A stretch of DNA of 64,000 nucleotides from Taibaiella koreensis (GTDB lineage: Bacteria; Bacteroidota; Bacteroidia; Chitinophagales; Chitinophagaceae). The stretch is taken from contig NZ_QVNU01000007.1 of the NCBI RefSeq assembly GCF_003545715.1, forward strand, positions 124,001-188,000, written 5' to 3'. A model generated the notes under the pieces. It had not been told where the DNA came from. It saw nothing but the letters and a program-made list of their open reading frames with translations, and ran no database searches. The translations under genes were made by a program, and so were the position numbers. This document shows positions 17,923 through 26,087 of the stretch, piece after piece (position 1 is the first letter of the stretch; each line of letters begins with the position of its first letter).

Positions 17923-19257
17923 TTAAAGAATATGCTCCGAAAGGATCAGCGGCTTCAGACCCTTGCCGCCGGTAGCCGTCGGGGATACGGGCCGGGGCAT
18001 ATCATTTGGGTTGGGAAATTTGTTCACACCAATCAATACATTTGTACCTTCCCGGTAAGACCGGATCAGGGCTTCACACTGCTCTGCGATCTTTGTTCCC
18101 ACCGATCCCGTTTCGAAAGCCGCGATCAGCCCGCCCTGCGCTTCAATCTCTTTGAATTGCTCCCAGGCCTGGGCCGCGATTTCATCAGTAAGCGTTTCCA
18201 GGTAATAGGAGCCGGCCGCAATGTCGGCAACCTTGTCAAGGTAGCTTTCCTCTTTAAAGATCAGCTGCTGGTTGCGGCTCATCCTAAGACCCAGCGTCCC
18301 GGCGCTGCCCTTTGTTTCATCGAAAGAATGGATGTATAAGCTATTGCAGCCGCCCAATACGGCAGCCATACCGGCAATGCTGTCCCGCAGCAGATTGCTG
18401 TGACTGTCAAATGGCGACCGGTATATGTTGCTGGTTTCGGCATGCAGGTGCACCTGCGGCGAGACATTATATTGGCCGAGAAGCAAGCCCAACAGCTTGC
18501 GGAAAGCCCGCAGCTTGGCGATCTGTTCAAAGAAAGCGGTATCTGTGGCCAGTACTATATGTATCCTATCTAAATTACCCAGGTCTTGCTGTGCATCCAG
18601 CCGGTCCAGGTATTCATTTACCTGGGCCAGGGCACAGGCCAGCTCGTAAGTCGTATTGGCGCCGGCGTTTTGATACAGCGTGGCATCCACGCACAGTGTT
18701 TGCTTATACGGTAAGGTTCGCCGCAATTGGTTAAAGGCCAGCATATCTTCTTCCCGGCCCTTGTACCAGGCGCCTTCCCGGAGATAATGATGCAATACAT
18801 CAAATGAAATGAAGCAGTCGGGCGTATTGCCTGTCCAGCCTTGCCGGTCCAGGTAGGCTTGCAGCGCAGTGGCGAAAGGAAGGGACTCCTGGTTCAGGTA
18901 GAAGCAGGTATAGATATAGGGTAAGCCTATCTCGTGAAGCAGTACTGCCGCGTCCACATTCTTTTCCAGCACGAAGCAGATACCAGAGGCGCCTTTATTC
19001 AATTCATCAAGCGCTTGCCGGTTGGCCGTTACCGCATCGGTTACCATTACCCGCGCGCAAATGCTCCACCCCGGCAGGGTATTCAGCGCCTGCGGTACGG
19101 AGGTGAGGTCTTCCCCGGTATAAAAAGGGTGAATGGTAAGGCCGTTGCGATCGGTCCGTGACAATTGATCGAAAGTAATGCCTTTGAGATCCTTTTCCAG
19201 TCTGGTTTTCCATTCAGCTGCTGTAGCGGGATGGAATTCCTTGAATAATGTTTCCAT
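17923..19257 (-). CDS. mutA: Methylmalonyl-CoA mutase small subunit
   Basis: A 444-residue homologue of the mutase barrel domain that lacks the B12-binding C-terminal domain and the DxHxxG motif. It shows LFKEFHPATAAEWKTRLEKD, TIHPFYTGEDL, SNIYRSPFDSHSNLLRDSI, AGSYYLETLTDEIAAQAWEQF and VLIGVNKFPNPND. The small subunit is structural and pairs with mutB in a heterodimer. I placed the start at the ATG at 19257 (METLFKEF), which fits the family; the open frame upstream has no homology. A perfect TATATTTG box at 19300-19307 precedes it, making it the first gene of the mutA-GNAT-mutB operon. Confidence 0.93.
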   Translation of the reverse strand: METLFKEFHPATAAEWKTRLEKDLKGITFDQLSRTDRNGLTIHPFYTGEDLTSVPQALNTLPGWSICARVMVTDAVTANRQALDELNKGASGICFVLEKNVDAAVLLHEIGLPYIYTCFYLNQESLPFATALQAYLDRQGWTGNTPDCFISFDVLHHYLREGAWYKGREEDMLAFNQLRRTLPYKQTLCVDATLYQNAGANTTYELACALAQVNEYLDRLDAQQDLGNLDRIHIVLATDTAFFEQIAKLRAFRKLLGLLLGQYNVSPQVHLHAETSNIYRSPFDSHSNLLRDSIAGMAAVLGGCNSLYIHSFDETKGSAGTLGLRMSRNQQLIFKEESYLDKVADIAAGSYYLETLTDEIAAQAWEQFKEIEAQGGLIAAFETGSVGTKIAEQCEALIRSYREGTNVLIGVNKFPNPNDMPRPVSPTATGGKGLKPLILSEHIL

Positions 19258-19299
19258 TGAATACTTGTGTCGTTGACGGCCCTGGGCCGAATGTGCGCA

Positions 19300-19307
19300 C
19301 AAATATA
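19300..19307 (-). promoter_or_regulatory. Putative -7 box of the mutase operon
   Basis: On the minus strand this reads TATATTTG, a perfect TAnnTTTG, 43 bases from the mutA start. No -33 match and no cobalamin-riboswitch-like box were seen in the leader. Confidence 0.55.
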
Positions 19308-19403
19308 CGATCTGGCAGTCTATTGACGCTCCGCGCGGCCAAAAGACCGGGCCCGGGTGGCGTTTTAAGAACATAAGGCTTACGCCGCAAAGCCTAACTG
19401 TGA

Positions 19404-19823
19404 TCAGAAATTGTTGTAGGCATTATCGGGCTTGCGGGACGATTCGATCTTGTCGACCACATACTGGCCCCTTTCCTTATTGTCGTTATTGTAGTTATCG
19501 CCCCGCCAGGGTAAGGATTTCCGGTAGCGCTTATAGTGTACCTCGATCTGCATGCCGGAGAGCTTTTCCAGCGAATCGGCAAGGCCCTGATCGGAGACCG
19601 AAAAATGAAATTCGTTGGTGTTAAGCCCCCCGGTACGGGCCGGGCGCAGGCCAGGCTGCAGGATCACGCCTTCATGCGTCTTGAATACACTCCCTTTAAT
19701 GGAAAAGCTGTACAGGATGCCTTCTTTGCGGCCTTCTTCATATACATTATAATAGTTCCAGTATACGTAGCCTGCAATGATCAGCAGCAGGAACAGTACA
19801 GCAAACAGGATGATCTTGCGCAT
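19404..19823 (-). CDS. Small membrane-anchored hypothetical protein
   Basis: A 139-residue protein with one N-terminal membrane segment (ILFAVLFLLLIIAGYVYW) followed by a soluble domain (EGRKEGILYSFSIKGSVFKT, EGVILQPGL, FHFSVSDQGLADSLEKLSG, IEVHYKRYRKSLPWRG). The pattern of a helix, a GxLxxFSxKGxxFKTxEG segment and a beta domain is common in Bacteroidota, sometimes mislabelled as 6-phosphogluconate dehydrogenase; no enzymatic motif is visible. It ends 146 bases before mutA on the same strand and is probably a separate unit. Confidence 0.78.
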   Translation of the reverse strand: MRKIILFAVLFLLLIIAGYVYWNYYNVYEEGRKEGILYSFSIKGSVFKTHEGVILQPGLRPARTGGLNTNEFHFSVSDQGLADSLEKLSGMQIEVHYKRYRKSLPWRGDNYNNDNKERGQYVVDKIESSRKPDNAYNNF

Positions 19824-20231
19824 AAGCCTATCGTTTTAAATAGTTACAGGATAATGAATGCTTCATGTCCGTTTCGCCGTTTTCGGGCCACCAGGTAGCT
19901 TTCCGGCCTTCCTTCTCTTGCGCCATAAAGCTAAGATTAAAAAATAAACCGGGCTATGGATGACATATGTTTTTTTATTGTTGCCGTCCTGCTGCTTTTC
20001 ACAGAGGCGGGAATCAAGACTTGCCAGGACAGATAGACAAGCTTTACTGCTCATGGCATTGTGAATATAGGAAACAAATAAATCTGTACAAAAGCCGTTG
20101 TCGTTTAAGGGTATTGGATAAAAGCATGTGTCTTAGCAAAAGCCGGTTCAAAGGCAGGAACAGGTAATCGATCGCAGCAGCGATTGTTTTTGTTGTGGCT
20201 AAACATAACAGATTGTAAAGACAGGGATACT
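19824..20231. other. Gene-free divergent spacer
   Basis: About 400 bases between a leftward and a rightward gene. Short frames here (for example 19967-20167) have no protein-like composition or homology that I recognise. A weak hairpin ATCGC-AGCA-GCGAT followed by TGTTTTTG lies at 20171-20192. No perfect TAnnTTTG box was found for the rightward gene. Confidence 0.45.
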
Positions 20232-21005
20232 ATGAATAAATATATCGGATCTTACCGGTGGAAGCAGGTACGGAGTGCTATTGGCTTTGCCGGCATCAGA
20301 CTGTTCAACATGCCCTTCAAAGGTTGGGCCAAAGTAAGCGGGAGCACCTACCAGGTTGTGATACCCGCCAGCACTTATGCGCCCTGGCTCAAGGACAAGT
20401 CTTTTTCCCGTATGTTCCGGAAAGTGAAACCCAATTCACTGATCAATCAATACCAGGCATGGGAGCTGTGGCTACTGGCCGGAAACATGGAAATGATCCC
20501 CGGCGATATCCTGGAAGTAGGTGTATGGCGGGGCAGCACCAGCATTATTATGGGTACACGGCTTCGGATCATTGGTTCTTCGAAGAAGATCTATGCCTGC
20601 GATACTTTTGAAGGCGTTGTGAAAGCCTCTGGTCCCCAGGACAACTTTTACAAAGGCGGGGAGCACAAAGATACTTCTATGGGAATGGTATCCGGCCTTA
20701 TCCGGGATGCCGGCCTGGACAATATCTGCCTGCTTCGCGGCATTTTCCCGGATGATACCGGCGACGAAATCGCCGGAAAGCAGTTTGCCCTATGTCATAT
20801 CGATGTAGATGCTTATCAGTCTGCGCGGTCTGTGCTGGAGTGGGTTTGGCCCCGTTTGCAGGTAGGCGGAATGGTTGTCTTCAGCGATTACGGCTTTCCC
20901 ATTACTCGGGGTATTACGCACCTCGTTAACGAATATTACCAGGCGCCTGACCGTACCATTGTCCATAACCTGAACGGGAATGGCATTATGATCAAGATCA
21001 AATAG
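20232..21005 (+). CDS. TylF/MycF-type class I methyltransferase
   Basis: A 257-residue SAM-dependent O-methyltransferase of the macrocin (TylF) family. The SAM-binding segment GDILEVGVWRGSTSIIMG and the next strand IYACDTFEGV are clear. They are followed by FALCHIDVDAYQSARSVLEW, which carries the metal-binding Asp residues of the family, and by GGMVVFSDYGFPIT. Family members methylate sugar hydroxyls on natural products or surface glycans. Here the neighbour is a convergent membrane glycosyltransferase (14-base gap), so a glycan substrate is plausible but unproven. I start at the ATG at 20232; 16 upstream codons in frame lack homology. Confidence 0.88.
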   Translation: MNKYIGSYRWKQVRSAIGFAGIRLFNMPFKGWAKVSGSTYQVVIPASTYAPWLKDKSFSRMFRKVKPNSLINQYQAWELWLLAGNMEMIPGDILEVGVWRGSTSIIMGTRLRIIGSSKKIYACDTFEGVVKASGPQDNFYKGGEHKDTSMGMVSGLIRDAGLDNICLLRGIFPDDTGDEIAGKQFALCHIDVDAYQSARSVLEWVWPRLQVGGMVVFSDYGFPITRGITHLVNEYYQAPDRTIVHNLNGNGIMIKIK

Positions 21006-21019
21006 CGGAATGCTATTGC

Positions 21020-22168
21020 TTACTTCACTCTTCTTCCTTTCCACTGGTAGCTGCCAAACTTGCCAAGAAAGCCTGCCAGTATAATATAAAGAATATGCAA
21101 TGGCTGGAGCAGGGGAAACCATAACAGCTCTTTCCTTTTGCCGTAGAATGCCGCTACCGGCGCCAGGAACAGCAGCTCTACCACAGTTTTGACCAGCAGC
21201 AGGCCCAGCAGCCAAAGCCAATAACGCCAGTGAACAAAACCTGCGACGGCCAGCGCGATAAAGCTGCAATTAAAAAAGTAGACCAGCGCCAGGATCAGCG
21301 TCAGCTTTTTATCATCGTATTTGTCGGCCTTCGACGACCAGCGGATACGCTGGTTCAGAAAGCTGTGCCAGTCGGGCTGTGCCGGAGTGCTCATCACTGC
21401 TTCAGGTGCTTTGAGATAGCCGATCCCTTGAGGAAACTGCTGTTGGATCTTGTACATCAGCATCATGTCGTCGCCCGAGGCAATATGGTCTATCCCCCTG
21501 TAACCGTCTACTGCTATGTAGGCCGATTTACGGAAAGCGAGGTTGGCGCCGTTGCACATATTGCCCAGCCTCAGCACTGCAGATGCAGCCGTAATACCCT
21601 GCATGGTCATGAAGTCGAGCGACTGAAAGTAATAGAGCATAGTGCGCCGGTCTGCCGGCACAAAAGACACGGGCGCTACCACAAATTGCAGCTGCTCATT
21701 TTGCATAGCATTGCCAAGGGCTTTCAACCAGCCTTGCGGCGCCAGACAATCTGCATCGGTGGTTACGATCCATTCACCGCGGGCTTCATGGATAGCTATC
21801 TCAAGGGCCTTTTTCTTATAGGCGTTGAGGCGTTCGGTTTCAGACAAGTATTGTTTGAGCTGCAGTACGCGACCCTTTCCACCGGTAAGCAGCGATTCGG
21901 CGATCGACTCGGTACCATCGGTTGAGAAGTCGTCGATCACCAGCAGCTCCAGCATACCGGCAGGGTAGGGCTGCGCCAGTATGGATTGAAGACAAGAGCC
22001 TATATGGGCTGCTTCGTTGCGGGCAGGAATAATAATAGAAATCCGGGGCAATGTACCGGTAGCTACCGCGTCGTGAACAGACCGTACACGGCGCCAGCCA
22101 CGGGCATATACCATCATCAGCAGGGCATAAGCGAGGAAGAGCGATAAGGATATGATGATTAATGTCAT
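21020..22168 (-). CDS. Membrane-bound GT2 glycosyltransferase
   Basis: A 382-residue processive-type family 2 glycosyltransferase. One N-terminal membrane helix (LIIISLSLFLAYALLMMVYA) is followed by the catalytic domain: ISIIIPARNEAAHIGSCLQS, LLVIDDFSTDGTESIAE, the DxD motif TTDADCLAP, the acceptor region GDDMMLMYKIQ, and the processive-type signature QRIRW. About three C-terminal membrane helices follow. The start is set at 22168, just before the first helix; an upstream ATG at 22231 would add 21 residues. Substrate unknown. It diverges from sucC. Confidence 0.87.
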   Translation of the reverse strand: MTLIIISLSLFLAYALLMMVYARGWRRVRSVHDAVATGTLPRISIIIPARNEAAHIGSCLQSILAQPYPAGMLELLVIDDFSTDGTESIAESLLTGGKGRVLQLKQYLSETERLNAYKKKALEIAIHEARGEWIVTTDADCLAPQGWLKALGNAMQNEQLQFVVAPVSFVPADRRTMLYYFQSLDFMTMQGITAASAVLRLGNMCNGANLAFRKSAYIAVDGYRGIDHIASGDDMMLMYKIQQQFPQGIGYLKAPEAVMSTPAQPDWHSFLNQRIRWSSKADKYDDKKLTLILALVYFFNCSFIALAVAGFVHWRYWLWLLGLLLVKTVVELLFLAPVAAFYGKRKELLWFPLLQPLHILYIILAGFLGKFGSYQWKGRRVK

Positions 22169-22275
22169 TAGAATTGCCGGAGGCCGTATGGTTGTCTGCC
22201 AGACAGGGGTTTTAGCGGCGAAAAAACTCAACTTTTTTTGAATTAAACACTATCTTCGCCAAAATTTTTTCAAAA

Positions 22276-23496
22276 ATGAATCTTCACGAATATCAGGCAA
22301 AAGAACTTTTAAAGCAATATAATGTTCCCACGCAGGAAGGTATCGCTGTACACAACGTAGACGAAGCGATTAATGCTTATAAGCAGATCGCCGTGGATAC
22401 CGGCAGCAAGTTTGCCGTAGTTAAGGCACAGATACATGCCGGCGGCCGTGGTAAAGGTACGATGAAGGAAGTGCCTTCCCAGCATGGTGTACAGGTTGTG
22501 AAAAGTGCTGATGATGTGGAAACCGTAGCCAAGAATATCCTGGGCAACACTCTGGTGACCATCCAAACCGGTGAAGCGGGCAAAAAGGTGAGCAAGATCC
22601 TGATCGCACAGGACATGTACTACGACGGGCCCAGCGAACGTAAAGAATTTTATTTATCCATCCTGCTCGATCGCGCCAAAAAGCAAAACGTGATCATGTA
22701 CAGCACCGAGGGTGGTATGGACATTGAAGAAGTAGCACATAGCACTCCCGAGAAAATATACAAAGAATGGGTTAAGCCGGGCTATAGCCTGCAGGGCTTC
22801 CAGGCGCGTAACATCGCCTTTAACCTGGGACTGAGCGGAGAAGCGCACAAGAACATGGTGAAGTTTGTGACCAACCTGTACAACGCTTACATCGGTCTCG
22901 ATTGCGCGATGCTGGAGATCAATCCCCTGTTTAAATCTGCCGACGACAAGATCATTGCCGTGGATTGTAAGATGGGCCTGGATGAAAATGCGCTGATCCG
23001 TCACAAGAACCTGGTTGACCTGCGCGATAAATCTGAAGAAGATCCTACAGAAGTAGAAGCCGGTGAGCACAACCTTAACTATGTGAAGCTTGATGGTAAC
23101 GTAGGTTGTATGGTAAACGGCGCCGGCCTGGCCATGGCTACCATGGACATGATCAAGCTGGCCGGCGGTGAGCCTGCCAACTTCCTGGACGTAGGCGGTA
23201 CAGCCAATGCGCAAACCGTAGAAGCTGGTTTCCGTATCATTATGAAGGACCCTAATGTGAAGGCGATCCTGATCAATATCTTTGGTGGTATTGTGCGTTG
23301 CGACCGTGTAGCGGCCGGCGTTATCGAAGCTTATAAGAACATGGGTACGATCACTATTCCTATCATTGTGCGGCTACAAGGCACCAATGCCGAAGAAGCC
23401 AAGAAGTTGATCGAAGAAAGCGGACTGCAGGTACAATCTGCCATCCTGCTGAGCGAGGCGGCCGACCTGGTACAAAAAGCAGTAAGCGCCAATTAG
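22276..23496 (+). CDS. sucC: Succinyl-CoA synthetase (ADP-forming) beta subunit
   Basis: A 406-residue ATP-grasp subunit that couples succinyl-CoA cleavage to nucleotide phosphorylation in the TCA cycle. It begins MNLHEYQAKELLKQYNVP and has KAQIHAGGRGKGTMKEV (nucleotide binding), LEINPLF, ANFLDVGGTANAQTVEAGF and LINIFGGIVRCDRVAAGV (CoA-ligase domain). It is slightly longer than the usual 385-390 residues. The alpha subunit (sucD) is not adjacent: the gene ends in a terminator and is followed by an unrelated transcription unit. Its promoter carries TATCTTCG (one mismatch to consensus) just upstream. Confidence 0.97.
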   Translation: MNLHEYQAKELLKQYNVPTQEGIAVHNVDEAINAYKQIAVDTGSKFAVVKAQIHAGGRGKGTMKEVPSQHGVQVVKSADDVETVAKNILGNTLVTIQTGEAGKKVSKILIAQDMYYDGPSERKEFYLSILLDRAKKQNVIMYSTEGGMDIEEVAHSTPEKIYKEWVKPGYSLQGFQARNIAFNLGLSGEAHKNMVKFVTNLYNAYIGLDCAMLEINPLFKSADDKIIAVDCKMGLDENALIRHKNLVDLRDKSEEDPTEVEAGEHNLNYVKLDGNVGCMVNGAGLAMATMDMIKLAGGEPANFLDVGGTANAQTVEAGFRIIMKDPNVKAILINIFGGIVRCDRVAAGVIEAYKNMGTITIPIIVRLQGTNAEEAKKLIEESGLQVQSAILLSEAADLVQKAVSAN

Positions 23497-23517
23497 AAAT
23501 AATTGAATTTTTATATG

Positions 23518-23547
23518 AAAAAGCAGTGCTATATGCGCTGCTTTTTT
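23518..23547 (+). terminator. Terminator after sucC
   Basis: The stem AAAAAGCAG / CTGCTTTTT (9 bp, 11-base loop) continues into a T run, 21 bases after the sucC stop. Confidence 0.85.
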
Positions 23548-23673
23548 ATGTAAAAATACCCCCTTTGGGGGGAGGAAAATGCTATAATGTGAAAGAAAAA
23601 ACCAGGTTTTTACCTGCTGATTACCAAATGTTTGCCTTGTCTGAATTCTGACGAAACTTTTACAACAAATTAA

Positions 23674-23704
23674 TTTGATTACATACTGAAGTTCATTATT
23701 TTTG
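23674..23704 (+). promoter_or_regulatory. Consensus Bacteroidota promoter (TTTG-N19-TAnnTTTG)
   Basis: TTTG at 23674-23677 and TATTTTTG at 23697-23704 are separated by exactly 19 bases, a full match to the known Bacteroidota primary-sigma promoter. It lies 37 bases before the GTG start of the PUR-domain gene and is the best promoter match in the window. Confidence 0.85.
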
Positions 23705-23741
23705 CCACTCTAAAATTTACTAACTATTAAAAATTTGAACT

Positions 23742-24170
23742 GTGGCGTACGACAACAACAAATCATTTGATGACAAACGGAATACTGAAAGCATTTTCAG
23801 TAAGCGGATCAAAGCCGGCAAAAGAAGGACTTACTTCTTTGACGTTCGCGAGACCCGTGGTAGTGACTATTTCATCACCATTACTGAGAGTAAGAAGCGC
23901 TTTAATGATGATGGGTACGACCGGCACAAAATGTTCATTTACAAAGAAGACTTCAATAAATTCCTGGTGGCGCTCACAGAGACCGTCGACTATGTGAAAA
24001 CCGAGCTGATGCCCGATTTTGATTTCGATGCCTTCAATCATGAAGATAGCGAAGAAGGTCGTGAGTATAGCAGCGAGGTGGCAACCATAGCCGTGGAAGC
24101 TGCTGCTCCTGTAGCCGATGTCGCGCCGGTAGAGAGCGATGATTCCGGTATGGATGCCTGGAAGATCTGA
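23742..24170 (+). CDS. DUF3276 / PUR family DNA- and RNA-binding protein
   Basis: A 142-residue protein with the PUR-type beta-alpha repeat core: IFSKRIKAGKRRTYFFDVRE, then YFITITESKKRF, and HKMFIYKEDFNKFLVALTET. This is the single PUR domain shared by Bacteroidota DUF3276 proteins and Borrelia BpuR, which bind nucleic acid and regulate expression. The last ~45 residues are acidic then Ala/Val-rich and probably disordered. The start is a GTG at 23742; no in-frame ATG precedes the domain. Bounded by its own consensus promoter and a strong terminator, it is a single-gene unit. Confidence 0.9.
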   Translation: MAYDNNKSFDDKRNTESIFSKRIKAGKRRTYFFDVRETRGSDYFITITESKKRFNDDGYDRHKMFIYKEDFNKFLVALTETVDYVKTELMPDFDFDAFNHEDSEEGREYSSEVATIAVEAAAPVADVAPVESDDSGMDAWKI

Positions 24171-24192
24171 TGACAACTTTACATAAAAGAAT

Positions 24193-24223
24193 AAAGCGCT
24201 CTCTTCCCGTGAGCGCTTTTTTT
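24193..24223 (+). terminator. Terminator after the PUR-domain gene
   Basis: A perfect stem AAAGCGCTC / GAGCGCTTT (9 bp, 9-base loop) followed by TTTT, starting 22 bases after the stop. Confidence 0.88.
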
Positions 24224-24310
24224 ATGGCTTAGCTTTTCTTTTACAAGTCAGTCAATTGTAAAAAAAATACGGATCGTAAAAATTTTTTATTTTTTATTTT
24301 GGATTATCCT

Positions 24311-24318
24311 TACCTTTG
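24311..24318 (+). promoter_or_regulatory. Distal -7 box upstream of the PhaE-like gene
   Basis: TACCTTTG matches TAnnTTTG exactly. It would give a leader of about 180 bases. No TTTG at the ideal spacing was seen; the upstream flank is a long A/T tract. Confidence 0.55.
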
Positions 24319-24434
24319 CGCCCTGAAAAGAAAACGATAGATTATTCAGCTTGATTTTGAAGGCGTTGTTACAGGTGTTTTTTCTTTAATGATTTAGTGA
24401 TATAATGGTAACAGACCATTAAGGATTACAAATC

Positions 24435-24460
24435 TAATTTTGCCTTGTATTAAAGGCAAA
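24435..24460 (+). promoter_or_regulatory. Proximal -7 box overlapped by a perfect palindrome (putative operator)
   Basis: TAATTTTG at 24435-24442 is a perfect -7 match. It overlaps the inverted repeat TTTGCCTT (24439-24446), 6-base spacer, AAGGCAAA (24453-24460). A dimeric repressor bound there would block this promoter; in RNA the same arms form a hairpin near the 5' end. Location is 40 bases before the ATG. Confidence 0.55.
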
Positions 24461-24499
24461 TCATCAAATCAGGTTTCTCAAAAACTTAAATACATTAAC

Positions 24500-26032
24500 A
24501 TGGCTACAAACGGCAAAAATTTTGTGGAATCCGTACTGGAAGCACAAAAGAATCTGGTAGACAACATGGTTGAAAACACCAAAAAAGTTACCAATGGCAA
24601 CAACTTTATCAATGAGGCCATCGATAAAGGAACGGAGTCCTATAAAAAATGGATCGAGCAGCAGAAGAATGCCTTCAGCGGTGTAACTGAAAAAGCAGAA
24701 GAAGCAAAAGAAACAGCAAAGGAAAATATCAATAAGGCTAACGAATTCAACCAGAACTGGCTGAACAACCAGATCAACTGGGCTAAGCAGGCCTGGGAAA
24801 TGAACCAGAACTTCATTAAGAACAACCTGCCCAACGCCGACACCTTCAAGGCCAATGCCAATCCCGCCGACATGTTCAACAACATGACCAACGGTTGGAA
24901 CAATATGTCCAATAACTGGAACAATATGTTTAGCTGGATGAAGCAGGCCAATCAAGCCAGCCAGTTCCAGAACCAATGGAGCAATATGATGCAGCAATTT
25001 GCTCCCGGCAATGCCGCAGAAGCGTTTAAGAAGGCTACGGAGAGCTTCTCCAGCCTGTTCAACCAATATAATGAGGTGCTGAACAATTCTTTTGCCGATA
25101 TGCAGAAGAACATGCAGAATGCTACTACTCAGGATGTATACAGCAATATGGTGAATGTTGCCGGCAGCTTCGGTAAATTTGCCGAGATCTGGGCGCCCTT
25201 CTGGAAATCCCTGCAGGAAAACAATTTCAACGGTGAGCAATTCAAAAAGGCATTCAATGCTGAAGCCTATAAAGAAATGCTGGACAAGTTCTTTGGCTTT
25301 ATGCCCGACAACGGCCGCGAATATATGCAGCAGGCTACCGAATGGTGGAACAACGGCATGAAAGGTTTTGCCGAAATGGGCAAAGGTGGCTATAACAATG
25401 GCCGTGAGTTCATGAATAACATGAATCCTTTTGGCCAGGTAAACGTGTTTGAGCAAATGCTGAACGGTTACCAGACACTGCAGCAGAATTTCCAGCACGC
25501 TGTATCTCCTATCGCCAAGATGGTTACACCCAGCCAGTTCACCAAGAATACCGCAGAATGGGCCGAGATCGCCGACCGCATGGCTATCTTCAACATCAAG
25601 AATGCAGAAATGCAATATATGGTGTACCAGCAGGGCAATAAAGTAATGGACAAGCTGGTTGAGAACATGACCCATAAAGTTGAGAACGGTACCGAGATCA
25701 ACAGCATGACTGCCCTGTACCAGGAGTGGCTCAACATTAGCGATAAGGTATATGTAGAGCTTTTTGAAAGCGACGATTACAGCAAACTGATGGCTGAAGT
25801 GAGCGCGCTCCAGCTGAAGCTGCGTAAAGAAGTAGACCTGCAGGCTGAGAAAATGCTGGGTGGTTATCCGGTAGCTACGCGTAGCGAAATGGACGAGCTG
25901 TACAAGGTGATCTACGATCTGAAAAAAGAAGTGCGTCAGCTGGAAAAGATGCTGGATATCGATTCGGAAGAGACTGTAGTCGCTGAAGAAGTAAAGGCTG
26001 CTCCCCGTAAATCTGCTGCTAAAAAAGCATAA
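24500..26032 (+). CDS. PhaE-like / phasin-like polyhydroxyalkanoate granule protein
   Basis: A 510-residue, mostly helical protein rich in Asn, Gln, Lys and Trp. The first ~150 residues resemble a phasin (NFVESVLEAQKNLVDNMVEN, TESYKKWIEQQKNAFSGV). The C-terminal region carries the class III PHA synthase subunit PhaE signature: YQEWLNISDKVYVELFESDD, a Leu/Lys helix, then PVATRSEMDELYKVIYDLKK. The tail KAAPRKSAAKKA is short and basic, as in DNA-associating phasins such as PhaF. PhaE is the accessory subunit of PhaC on storage granules; no phaC is nearby. The family link is recognised from motifs; granule function is inference. Start at 24500, since upstream codons lack homology. Confidence 0.75.
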   Translation: MATNGKNFVESVLEAQKNLVDNMVENTKKVTNGNNFINEAIDKGTESYKKWIEQQKNAFSGVTEKAEEAKETAKENINKANEFNQNWLNNQINWAKQAWEMNQNFIKNNLPNADTFKANANPADMFNNMTNGWNNMSNNWNNMFSWMKQANQASQFQNQWSNMMQQFAPGNAAEAFKKATESFSSLFNQYNEVLNNSFADMQKNMQNATTQDVYSNMVNVAGSFGKFAEIWAPFWKSLQENNFNGEQFKKAFNAEAYKEMLDKFFGFMPDNGREYMQQATEWWNNGMKGFAEMGKGGYNNGREFMNNMNPFGQVNVFEQMLNGYQTLQQNFQHAVSPIAKMVTPSQFTKNTAEWAEIADRMAIFNIKNAEMQYMVYQQGNKVMDKLVENMTHKVENGTEINSMTALYQEWLNISDKVYVELFESDDYSKLMAEVSALQLKLRKEVDLQAEKMLGGYPVATRSEMDELYKVIYDLKKEVRQLEKMLDIDSEETVVAEEVKAAPRKSAAKKA

Positions 26033-26058
26033 ATAAAAACATAAATTGTATCCAAAGT

Positions 26059-26087
26059 CCCCGGCCCATCCAGGCCGGGGCTTTTTT
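26059..26087 (+). terminator. Terminator after the PhaE-like gene
   Basis: GC-rich stem CCCCGGCC / GGCCGGGG (8 bp, 6-base loop) followed by C and TTTTTT, 27 bases after the stop. Confidence 0.9.

Noticed and set aside
19257-19403. A cobalamin riboswitch before the mutase operon
   Set aside because: The leader is only about 40 bases from the putative promoter and no GCCACTG-type box or matching fold was seen.
19967-20167. A 66-codon plus-strand ORF in the spacer before the methyltransferase
   Set aside because: Composition (many Cys, Arg and Lys without pattern) is not protein-like and no initiation signal was found.
24464-25675. A 403-codon minus-strand frame opposite the PhaE-like gene
   Set aside because: It is rich in His, Leu and Val, as expected from reversed Asn/Lys/Gln codons; the plus frame has family motifs and regulatory signals.
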